Below, piece after piece: positions 1-6,568 of a DNA stretch of 15,568 nucleotides. The stretch comes from Bacteroidales bacterium (lineage in GTDB: Bacteria; Bacteroidota; Bacteroidia; Bacteroidales; UBA1715), in contig JAFZTG010000062.1 in NCBI GenBank assembly GCA_017618935.1, positions 1 to 15,568 of the forward strand, read 5' to 3'. Each line of letters opens with the position of its first letter. Position 1 is the first letter of the stretch. Both the position numbers and the translations under genes were made by a program. A model generated the notes under the pieces. It was given only the letters and a program-made list of their open reading frames with translations, was not told where the DNA came from and searched no databases.

Positions 1-12
1 ACTGAAAAATAA

Positions 13-20
13 TATATTTG
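13..20 (+). promoter_or_regulatory. Bacteroidota -7 promoter element upstream of the Fic gene
   Basis: TATATTTG matches the Bacteroidota -7 consensus TAnnTTTG exactly. The matching -33 element would lie at or beyond the window edge and cannot be judged. A start of transcription near base 23-26 would leave a leader of about 30 bases before the ATG at 57. The element contains the TTG at 18-20 that could otherwise be read as the gene start. Confidence 0.45.
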
Positions 21-56
21 TATTCCGAAAAAATAAGATTCTTGACAAATGACGGT

Positions 57-1130
57 ATGAGGCAAGAGAATAAACATCTGCTACTAAAACTGCTCAAACA
101 GCATAAGGAGTTGGGTATATCGGAACAGATAGACTTCGACAAGTTCTATCTGTATTCCATTATCACACACTCCACCGCCATCGAAGGTTCAACGCTTACC
201 GAGGTGGACGCCCAATTGTTGTTTGACGAAGGAATATCGTCGGGCAAACGCACATTGATGGAACAGATGATGAATCTCGACCTCAAAGTTGCCTACGACT
301 ATGGTCGCCAATGGATAGCACAGCATAAACCTATCACTGTGGATTGGTTGATTACACTTGCAAGCAAGGTAATGGCAAGAACTGGTAGCGAATATAATTC
401 GTTAGGTGGTACATTTTCTGCGGCAAAGGGCGAATTACGAAAATTGAATGTCACGGCAGGACTGGGTGGAAAGTCGTATCTGTCATATTTGAAAGTGCCA
501 CAACGTCTTGCCGCTTTCTGCGAGGAACTGAATAAAAGACGTAAATCTGTTGATGATTCAGACGTGGCGGCTATCTACGACCTCAGTTTCTGGGCTCATT
601 TTGAGCTGGTCAGCATTCATCCTTGGGCTGACGGCAACGGCAGGACAAGCCGTTTGTTGATGAACTTGTTGCAGTGGGAATTTGGCGTTTTGCCAACAAA
701 GGTTCTCAAAGAAGATAAATCCGAATATATTCAGGCATTGATTGACACAAGGGAGAATGAAGACATCAACATTTTCCTTGATTGTATGACTCGCCTGCAT
801 TGCCGACATCTGCAATCCGATATAGACCAATTTATTCAATCAACCAGTGGGAAAGTGGCCGATAAAATGGTTTTACAGCAGAAAATGGTCGATAAATGGT
901 CGATAAAACCGTCTTTGGCACAGAAAATGGCCGATATTTTGTGCTATGTGGTCGATAAAGATGATTTTACGACGGAAGAAATCGTATCACACTTTGGATA
1001 TGCAGGAACATCCGCCAAACGCTACTTACGTCAACTTGCCGAGTTCGGCTATCTTAAAGCGCATGGAGGAAATAAGAATAGACGTTACAGCTGTTTGAAA
1101 ACGACAGTTCCATCTTCAACCACAGCATAA
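57..1130 (+). CDS. Fic-family protein (putative AMP-transferase) with N-terminal inhibitory helix
   Basis: Fic enzymes usually transfer AMP from ATP to a hydroxyl of a target protein. The core motif HPWADGNGRTSR is at residues 188-199 (357-residue numbering from ATG 57) and fits HPFx(D/E)GNGRxxR, with catalytic His188 and Trp for Phe. STAIEG at residues 39-44 fits the inhibitory motif (S/T)xxxE(G/N), with Glu43 as the expected blocking residue. Because it lies before the Fic core, this is a class II, self-inhibited Fic protein. The C-terminal 50-60 residues (TTEEIVSHFGYAGTSAKRYL and after) look like a winged helix. Between core and winged helix is a Lys/Met/Asp-rich repeat. The frame stays open back to a stop at 3-5, with TTG at 18 and 42; TTG 18 lies inside a -7 promoter element, so I prefer ATG 57, without certainty. 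The target is unknown. The 3' end overlaps the opposing phosphoesterase gene by 46 bp. Confidence 0.88.
   Translation: MRQENKHLLLKLLKQHKELGISEQIDFDKFYLYSIITHSTAIEGSTLTEVDAQLLFDEGISSGKRTLMEQMMNLDLKVAYDYGRQWIAQHKPITVDWLITLASKVMARTGSEYNSLGGTFSAAKGELRKLNVTAGLGGKSYLSYLKVPQRLAAFCEELNKRRKSVDDSDVAAIYDLSFWAHFELVSIHPWADGNGRTSRLLMNLLQWEFGVLPTKVLKEDKSEYIQALIDTRENEDINIFLDCMTRLHCRHLQSDIDQFIQSTSGKVADKMVLQQKMVDKWSIKPSLAQKMADILCYVVDKDDFTTEEIVSHFGYAGTSAKRYLRQLAEFGYLKAHGGNKNRRYSCLKTTVPSSTTA
856..958 (+). repeat. Five degenerate TGGYCGATAW repeats inside the Fic gene
   Basis: The 10-mer TGGYCGATA(A/T) occurs at 856, 886, 897, 928 and 949. Copies at 856, 886, 928 and 949 are in one frame and encode variants of (M/V)(A/V)D(K/I). 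The copy at 897 follows the one at 886 by 11 bases: 885-895 and 896-906 are a perfect tandem 11-mer (ATGGTCGATAA). It is therefore read in another frame, as Trp-Ser-Ile-Lys. The repeats lie between the Fic core and the C-terminal winged helix. Confidence 0.7.
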
Positions 1131-1756
1131 TACTTCGGCATTGCGTCAATAAAAAAACAGTCCTTTATTTCTTTGGGAACTTCAACCCGCGTATGTCCAA
1201 CAATCTGACGGTAGCCGTCAATCTTATCCTGCAATAACGAACCTGGTCGAATCCAAATAGGGGATTGGGAAACCGTGTCGCCATATTCGTCGTAGCCGCA
1301 ATATAGGTTGAAATCAAACGTACAAAGCGGCAGGTTGTCAAACGTAATATCATACACATCGTTCAAACAGGCAATGTCGGAAAGCCACGTTTTCGACACG
1401 CCGGCATGAGAGAAAATAATATCATCGTGTATAAAAACAGGTTGAATTAACCGTTCGTCGTAGAGAAATTGCAGATACTCCAGACATTCGTCGCTTGTCT
1501 TCTGGTTCCATTGGCTGCTCTGCTCGTTGTTGAGATACGAAGCATCGTGGTTCCCATATAGCAGCACACAACGGTCTTGTAACTGTTGCTTAACGTCAAT
1601 CAATTTACGCAACGTTGTTTTAAACACATCAGGACTAAGATTCTCATGAGAATCAACATAATCGCCTAAAAAGACAACCTTGTCGAAAGTCTTTTTTTTG
1701 AGGATTCCTTCCCAATCCATCAAACCGTGTATGTCTCCAAATACGAGTATTTTCAT
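1085..1756 (-). CDS. Calcineurin-like metallophosphoesterase
   Basis: This 223-residue protein has the full motif series of the calcineurin-like phosphoesterase superfamily: GDIHG (Asp8, His10), GDYVDS (Asp32), GNHD (Asn69, His70, Asp71), SHAG (His117) and GHTR (His188). These would bind a two-metal centre and hydrolyse a phosphate ester. The layout resembles the small bacterial Ser/Thr-phosphatase and ApaH-like branch, but I cannot assign a substrate. There is no signal peptide, so it should be cytoplasmic. ATG at 1756 gives a start directly at the first beta strand (MKILVFGDIHG), as expected for the family. The gene ends inside the opposing Fic gene, with a 46-bp tail-to-tail overlap. It is divergent from the S46 peptidase gene. 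Confidence 0.9.
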   Translation of the reverse strand: MKILVFGDIHGLMDWEGILKKKTFDKVVFLGDYVDSHENLSPDVFKTTLRKLIDVKQQLQDRCVLLYGNHDASYLNNEQSSQWNQKTSDECLEYLQFLYDERLIQPVFIHDDIIFSHAGVSKTWLSDIACLNDVYDITFDNLPLCTFDFNLYCGYDEYGDTVSQSPIWIRPGSLLQDKIDGYRQIVGHTRVEVPKEIKDCFFIDAMPKYYAVVEDGTVVFKQL

Positions 1757-1806
1757 ACTTGTGCGATTTTGTTTTTTCCTATTGTTTCCCGGTTAATAGG
1801 GTATCG

Positions 1807-1814
1807 CTAATATA
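1807..1814 (-). promoter_or_regulatory. Weak -7-like element for the metallophosphoesterase
   Basis: On the minus strand this reads TATATTAG, one mismatch from TAnnTTTG, about 50 bases before the ATG at 1756. I see no clear -33 element. The rest of the 1757-1890 gap holds no recognisable RNA or hairpin. Confidence 0.25.
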
Positions 1815-1890
1815 GCAATTTTTTTTAAGGATGACGGTTCACCTTTTAAAAATCTTCGTTAAAAGACAGCTCTTTTTTGCAAATTATCCC

Positions 1891-1898
1891 TACTTTTG
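1891..1898 (+). promoter_or_regulatory. Bacteroidota -7 promoter element for the S46 peptidase operon
   Basis: TACTTTTG is an exact TAnnTTTG match. It would start transcription near 1902-1906, giving a leader of about 12-15 bases before the GTG at 1917. No good TTTG is visible at the usual -33 spacing. The TTG at 1896-1898, which would extend the reading frame, forms the last three bases of this element and so should not be transcribed. Confidence 0.5.
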
Positions 1899-1916
1899 TG
1901 CGTTAAATATAGAGTT

Positions 1917-4187
1917 GTGAAGAAGATAGTAGTCTCATTTTGCTTTTGGTTTTTGTCGGCGATAGGTTTCGCTGCCGAAGGACTGTGGATTCCAATGCTG
2001 GTTGAACAGCAAATTCTGCCCGATATGCAGGCGCAGGGTTGCAAACTTACCGCCGAACAAATTTATAGTGCCGAAAAGGCGTGTTTGACCAATGCCGTAG
2101 TACAAATTGGCAATGGTTGTACGGGTAGTTTTGTGTCGGGCGAAGGATTGGTGCTTACAAATTACCATTGCGTTGAGTATCATATATCTAAAGCGTGCGA
2201 AGGAGGAAAAGAATATCTAAGAGATGGCTTCTTCGCAAAGACAAAGGACGAGGAAATCCCGACAACTCGTCTGTCGGCAACAATGATGCTCGCAATGTTC
2301 GACGTGACCGACCGTGTGCTCGATTTGAAGAAGGGCGGACTGAATATGGAGCAAATCACCGATTCCATTACCAAGGATTCAACCACGGAATATCATTTTT
2401 CCATTGAAGAGTTTTTTGCTGGAAACCAGTATTTTATGTTTAAGACGAAAAGCTACACCGACGTTCGTCTTGTTGCGTTTATGCCAGCCGACATTGCACA
2501 GTTTGGAGGCAATGCAGACAATTGGAGTTGGCCTCGCAGCAGTGCCGATTTCGCCTTGCTTCGCGTATATGAAAACAACGAGCCGGTTCAACCACGAAAA
2601 TCGTTGGAAATCAATACGAAAGGTGTGAAAGAAGACGATTTTACAATGGTTATAGGGTATCCTGCCGAAACAAAAATGTATGGCTCGGAAGGGGAGTTGT
2701 CAATGATAATCAATGAGTTGAATCCTGCACAAATTGCGATGCGCGACATTCGTTTGCGACCAATTTGCCTATATATGGATAAGGGCGAAAAAGAATATCA
2801 GGAAGTGTATGCTCAATATTCCTCGTTGTCGAATTATTATGTAAAATGGCAATCGGAAGGAGAGGCGTACAAGAATTCTCATGCTGATTTGGCTCGTCGC
2901 GAAAGGGATGCAAATCTTGAGTATTGGTTGAAAAAAAATGATTCGTTAAAGGAACAATATAAAGATGCGTTTTTCTTATACGATAATTATGCAGAATCAT
3001 ATTATGCCGCATACAGAAAGTTGGTGGTCTGCATGGAAGGGTTGTGGCGAATGAAGACGTTATTGCCGTCGAGCATAGTCCTTTCGACGGATGGTCCAGG
3101 TATGGGTACGAGTTTCCTACGGGGGGAAAAGTTCCTTGACATTGTGAAAAAATACAATCCCGAATTGGAACGTTCGGCTTTCATGTCGATGGGGGTATTG
3201 TTGATTATGCAGGACAAGGAACATATCTCGCTGCCGTCACTACAGAATTTAAAAACTTTAGAAGATTTTGCAAAATTTGAAGACAGCGTGTTTAACAAAA
3301 GCGTGTTTACCAACTACGACCGCGCCAAGAAGTTCCAGAAAAAGATAAACAAGAAATGGAAATACACTGAAAAAGATACTACTGGTGTTATGGAAGGTAT
3401 ATGGGACCTCGATGTGAGGCAATATCTCAAACATAACGATGCCTTATTTAGATTTACGCAAGATGTGTGGATTGAGTTGCAAACCCTTTATACTGAGTAC
3501 GAAATGGCGAAACAAACGTTCGACAGCGTGAATTATATACGTCAGAAGGCATTGCTTGAATACACTCACGGTGCTATGTTTCCCGATGCAAATAACACAA
3601 TGCGAATAAGTTACGGCACAGTTAAATCCTATACGAAGAAAAAAGGTGGTGCAGTATATGTTCCCGATAATCCATATTTAAGACGTGGGATACCGAGAGA
3701 TACGAAAGTAGAACCTGCTGACTCTGTTGTTCACTATCCGTATTATACCACGCCTGTGAGACTGGTAAATATGATAAAAGAAAAACCTCGTGAGTACAAG
3801 GCTAACGATGATTTTCAAGTTATGCTGATGATAGAGGATGCAAGTCGAGCTGCTGAATCTATTGCGAAAATATATGAAAAAGCGTTAAATGGTGATTCGG
3901 TTGTTGTGTCACAAGATGCAAATACAGATAATTATGAACCATTTGTGCTGAATTTCATTACAACGTGTCAGACTTCGGGCGGAAATTCGGGCAGTCCCGT
4001 GCTCGACGCCAACGGCTATTTGGTCGGTCTGAACTTCGACCGAAACAAGGAAGGCACGTTGAGCGACTATTATTATGATGAATCCGTTTGTAGAAACATC
4101 TGCGTTGATATCCGATACATTTTATTCTGCCTGAAACAATATGGCAAGGCAGACAATATAGTGAAGGAATTATCGTTAGTGAAATAA
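1917..4187 (+). CDS. Secreted S46 dipeptidyl peptidase, DPP11-like (Asp/Glu-specific predicted)
   Basis: S46 enzymes are exported serine peptidases that remove dipeptides from peptide N-termini. Numbering is from GTG 1917 (756 residues). A signal peptide, MKKIVVSFCFWFLSAIGFA, is followed by AEGLWIP, typical of mature S46 proteins. Catalytic residues by family pattern: His84 in TNYHC, Asp211 in SADFALLR after the DNWSWPR motif, and Ser691 in GGNSGSPV. Eighteen residues after the Ser lies Arg709 in GLNFDRN. That position is Arg in Porphyromonas DPP11, which cleaves after Asp/Glu, and Gly in DPP7, so acidic specificity is predicted. The WPR motif is followed by SSAD, where I recall H(T/N)GD as usual. 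Known DPP11 is about 720 residues, so this one is slightly long. The GTG start is chosen from the signal peptide and the upstream -7 element. It heads an operon with the permease gene 10 bases downstream. Confidence 0.93.
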   Translation: MKKIVVSFCFWFLSAIGFAAEGLWIPMLVEQQILPDMQAQGCKLTAEQIYSAEKACLTNAVVQIGNGCTGSFVSGEGLVLTNYHCVEYHISKACEGGKEYLRDGFFAKTKDEEIPTTRLSATMMLAMFDVTDRVLDLKKGGLNMEQITDSITKDSTTEYHFSIEEFFAGNQYFMFKTKSYTDVRLVAFMPADIAQFGGNADNWSWPRSSADFALLRVYENNEPVQPRKSLEINTKGVKEDDFTMVIGYPAETKMYGSEGELSMIINELNPAQIAMRDIRLRPICLYMDKGEKEYQEVYAQYSSLSNYYVKWQSEGEAYKNSHADLARRERDANLEYWLKKNDSLKEQYKDAFFLYDNYAESYYAAYRKLVVCMEGLWRMKTLLPSSIVLSTDGPGMGTSFLRGEKFLDIVKKYNPELERSAFMSMGVLLIMQDKEHISLPSLQNLKTLEDFAKFEDSVFNKSVFTNYDRAKKFQKKINKKWKYTEKDTTGVMEGIWDLDVRQYLKHNDALFRFTQDVWIELQTLYTEYEMAKQTFDSVNYIRQKALLEYTHGAMFPDANNTMRISYGTVKSYTKKKGGAVYVPDNPYLRRGIPRDTKVEPADSVVHYPYYTTPVRLVNMIKEKPREYKANDDFQVMLMIEDASRAAESIAKIYEKALNGDSVVVSQDANTDNYEPFVLNFITTCQTSGGNSGSPVLDANGYLVGLNFDRNKEGTLSDYYYDESVCRNICVDIRYILFCLKQYGKADNIVKELSLVK

Positions 4188-4197
4188 ATTGATTGCT

Positions 4198-5229
4198 ATG
4201 AGAAAATTTGCGTCGCTTGATACAACGAATAAATTATTGATGTTGTTGGTGTTACCAATGATGTTTTTGATTTTGAAGGAACTTTCCAACATTTTTGTTC
4301 CTTTGATTGTGGCGTGTTTCTTTGCCTTGTTGTTTATGCCGTTTCTACGTTGGACAACTCGCAAGAATATCCCTCGTTTTGTTGCAATCATTGTGATTTT
4401 TGTGATTTTCATTGTCGTCGTCCGTTGTTGTATTTGGATTTTGCAGCTCACGAGCCAAGAAATCCGTAACACCGACGTACAGACGTGGCAGGCGATTTAT
4501 GCCAATTTCAAGGATTTTGTCATCCGACTTGCTGTAATTGCAGGGTTGAGCGAAGAATCAATCTTGGAACATTTTCAGGAAACTGACTTGATATCGACAT
4601 TATACGAGAATGCGGGCAACGTGTTCAATGCCGTTCGCAAGACGTTCTCTATTGTCTTTATGTCGATTTTCTTTATGATTTTGTTGCTGGCAAGTTCGTT
4701 CAACGGGCAACGATTTTTGGAAGTGTTGTTGCTCAAGGATAAAACCTCGTCAATGCGAACGTACATTACCATAGAGAAAAGTATCTCGAAATTCATATTG
4801 GTAAAAGTGCTGATAAGTTTGTTTACGGGTATTTCATTCACCGTCTTGTGTTATTGTTTCGATGTGCAGTTTCCCATTTTCTGGGGCGTGCTTGCGTTCG
4901 TGCTGAATTTTATTCAGATGATAGGTTCCATTATTTCCACGGCAATTATGTGCGTGTTTGCCCTCACGTGTTTGCCCACAATGTCGGTGACAATATTGTT
5001 CATTGTACTCGCAATTGCAATTCAACTTTTGTTCGGTAGCATTCTGGAACCGATTTTTATGGGAAAGACTTTCTCTATAAACACGGTGACTATCATTGTC
5101 ATGTTGTTCTTCTGGGGTTATGTGTGGAACATTCCGGGAATGATTTTGGCAGTTCCTTTGACCGTAGCCATGAAAACCATAATGGAACAATTTGACCGCA
5201 CAAAGAAAATAGCCGAATTGATGTCGTAA
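4198..5229 (+). CDS. AI-2E-family membrane permease
   Basis: This 343-residue integral membrane protein has the AI-2E transporter family layout. There are hydrophobic segments near residues 12-30, 31-50 and 60-82, then a soluble stretch (about 85-148), then roughly five more segments to residue 326. Family hallmarks in the C-terminal half: the ISKFI...TGISF helix, FWGVLAFVLNFI followed by IGSIIS, EPIFMGK, and WNIPGMILAVPL. Members have been linked to autoinducer-2 export (TqsA) or Na+/H+ exchange, but most have no proven substrate, so the family name should not be taken as function. ATG 4198 is preferred over TTG 4189, which nearly touches the stop of the peptidase gene. The next gene starts 5 bases after the stop, so the three genes are probably cotranscribed. 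Confidence 0.88.
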   Translation: MRKFASLDTTNKLLMLLVLPMMFLILKELSNIFVPLIVACFFALLFMPFLRWTTRKNIPRFVAIIVIFVIFIVVVRCCIWILQLTSQEIRNTDVQTWQAIYANFKDFVIRLAVIAGLSEESILEHFQETDLISTLYENAGNVFNAVRKTFSIVFMSIFFMILLLASSFNGQRFLEVLLLKDKTSSMRTYITIEKSISKFILVKVLISLFTGISFTVLCYCFDVQFPIFWGVLAFVLNFIQMIGSIISTAIMCVFALTCLPTMSVTILFIVLAIAIQLLFGSILEPIFMGKTFSINTVTIIVMLFFWGYVWNIPGMILAVPLTVAMKTIMEQFDRTKKIAELMS

Positions 5230-5234
5230 ATTTT

Positions 5235-5723
5235 ATGAGACAGTTTGCTCTCTTATGTTTTGTTCTTTTTGCCTTTGGCTGTACGAAATTTACCTATAAC
5301 CGATATGTTATAGTGAATAATTCAAGTTATCCATTGACGATTGTAAACTATGACACTTCGTATTATTTGAAAAAAGACACAATATATATAGGTGTTGATT
5401 CAATTTACGAGGATATTGCTGAAAATAATGGAAGAGCGAGAATAGTTTCAAATATTTTTTACAAGCATTCTGGCGATAAAATTTCTGACTCTCTCAAAAT
5501 CTTTTTTGGTACGGAAAAGGTTTTATGTTTTTATTCAAAACCACAACTTTCAGAACCAGAGAATAGGAATTTATTAGATGTGAAAAAAAGTTTCAAGAAA
5601 CAGAATTGTAGAAATCCGCAAGGATGCGATTATTATTATGTAATAACGGACGAAGATTTTGAAAAAGCAATGAAACAAAATATTATTCAACCTGAAGATT
5701 GTGCATTTTCTTCCATTCCTTGA
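5235..5723 (+). CDS. Small putative lipoprotein, unknown function
   Basis: I do not recognise this 162-residue protein. It begins with a short hydrophobic signal ending FAFGC; Cys16 is the likely lipidated residue, giving a mature protein starting CTKFTYN. No acidic surface-export signal follows the Cys. The mature part is rich in Tyr, Asn, Ile and short strand-like segments. A C-terminal YYYVITDEDFEKAM stretch recalls Bacteroidales small lipoproteins of unknown role, though this is memory, not a search. Cys98, Cys125, Cys131 and Cys156 could form disulfides. The gene is more A+T-rich and uses more AGA codons than its neighbours. It starts 5 bases after the permease stop, so it is the last gene of the operon, and overlaps the opposing thioesterase gene by 41 bp. 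Confidence 0.75.
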   Translation: MRQFALLCFVLFAFGCTKFTYNRYVIVNNSSYPLTIVNYDTSYYLKKDTIYIGVDSIYEDIAENNGRARIVSNIFYKHSGDKISDSLKIFFGTEKVLCFYSKPQLSEPENRNLLDVKKSFKKQNCRNPQGCDYYYVITDEDFEKAMKQNIIQPEDCAFSSIP

Positions 5724-6117
5724 TGAATGGGGGAGTTGTCCACATTAAGTTGTAGTTTGTGTCAAGAAACACTTGTGTGGTGTAGCCAGTGACGCAAAGC
5801 TCGTTTGTGGCTAAATCGTATATCTCGTAGTCGAAAATAAGTTTCGCTGCATTCGTGTTACGGAATTTTATCACCACCTTGGCTCTGTCTTGATATTTGA
5901 GAGGTCGTTTGTAGTTGAATTTTAGTTCCACCAACGGGGCCAAAAATCCAAATTCGTACATTCTCATATATTCCAACTGGTATTTTCGTCCGAATTCTTC
6001 CCGTGCGTCTTCAAAATAGAGGGCGTATGAGCCGTGCCACACGATTTGCATGGAATCGACTTCGCTAAATCGGATGTGAAATTCTTTCTCGGCTTGTAAA
6101 ACAACTTCTTCTGCCAT
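5683..6117 (-). CDS. YbgC/4HBT-like acyl-CoA thioesterase (hotdog fold)
   Basis: This 144-residue protein has the single hotdog domain of the 4-hydroxybenzoyl-CoA thioesterase family. The signature IRFSEVDSMQIVWHGSY (residues 15-31) holds the family Asp (Asp21) and His28, and is followed by the helix ALYFEDAREEFG. Members hydrolyse acyl-CoA or acyl-ACP thioesters in the cytoplasm; the acyl chain cannot be told from sequence. It starts one base after the stop of the FabZ-like gene and is the last gene of the carboxypeptidase operon. Its last 41 bases overlap the 3' end of the opposing lipoprotein gene, with no obvious terminator hairpin between them. Confidence 0.88.
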   Translation of the reverse strand: MAEEVVLQAEKEFHIRFSEVDSMQIVWHGSYALYFEDAREEFGRKYQLEYMRMYEFGFLAPLVELKFNYKRPLKYQDRAKVVIKFRNTNAAKLIFDYEIYDLATNELCVTGYTTQVFLDTNYNLMWTTPPFIKEWKKMHNLQVE

Positions 6118-6118
6118 A

Positions 6119-6562
6119 TTATTTACTTTCTTGGTCGGTTAAGGCAACTTTTATTTCTCCTTCGGCAATCAGCGTGTCGTTACATTCAACTTTTGCGTTG
6201 AGCATAGTCATATTGAGCATTCCGCTAAACGTTTCCTCTACCGTTGTGTGTAACACGTCGCCAACCTTGGGGTAGTGATGAATCGTAAGGTTTTTGATGG
6301 AACCGACAACGCCGATTTTCACCGTCTTTGATTCCATGAATTTATTTATGTATCCGATTCTTGCCGCACAGGTTTGTGCCATATTCTCTATAATTCCGCC
6401 TGCTGAAAGTTTGCCCGTTTCGTCAATCATGCGATTGTCGGGAAGAATGGTCAATTGAGAGGATGCTATTTTCCCTTCAAAAGACGACAATTCGTCAACC
6501 ATCATAAATGGAGCTCTTTGTGGTATCAGTTGTGAAGCAGGAATGGGAAATTCGGTATTCAT
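6119..6562 (-). CDS. FabZ/ApeP-like hotdog protein with Gln at the catalytic His
   Basis: This 147-residue protein resembles beta-hydroxyacyl-ACP dehydratases (FabZ, and ApeP of aryl polyene pathways), which remove water from 3-hydroxyacyl-ACP. In FabZ the active-site loop reads (L/I)PHRxPF and the partner Glu lies in a GxxxxExMAQ helix. Here the loop is IPQRAPFMMVDEL, so the catalytic His is replaced by Gln15. The second motif is kept as GGIIENMAQTCAARIGY, with Glu59. It may be a dehydratase with altered chemistry or a hotdog protein doing something else, such as carrier binding or thioesterase work. I recall PQR versions in other Bacteroidota, so this is probably a real subfamily. It lies 6 bases after the carboxypeptidase and 1 base before the thioesterase, indicating cotranscription. 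Confidence 0.8.
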   Translation of the reverse strand: MNTEFPIPASQLIPQRAPFMMVDELSSFEGKIASSQLTILPDNRMIDETGKLSAGGIIENMAQTCAARIGYINKFMESKTVKIGVVGSIKNLTIHHYPKVGDVLHTTVEETFSGMLNMTMLNAKVECNDTLIAEGEIKVALTDQESK

Positions 6563-6568
6563 AATGCG

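Noticed and set aside
57..1756. Fic protein plus phosphoesterase as a toxin-antitoxin or defence pair
   Set aside because: The genes are convergent, the Fic protein carries its own inhibitory helix, and no small antitoxin gene is visible between them; sequence beyond the left edge is not available.
4834..5190. 118-codon open frame on the minus strand inside the permease gene
   Set aside because: It is fully inside a well-supported membrane protein gene, its translation is rich in His, Asn and Gln with no domain, and it is the usual shadow of a hydrophobic gene on the other strand.
4198..5229. Reading the AI-2E-family gene as evidence of quorum sensing
   Set aside because: The family is broad and mostly of unknown substrate; no luxS or AI-2 receptor gene is in the window.
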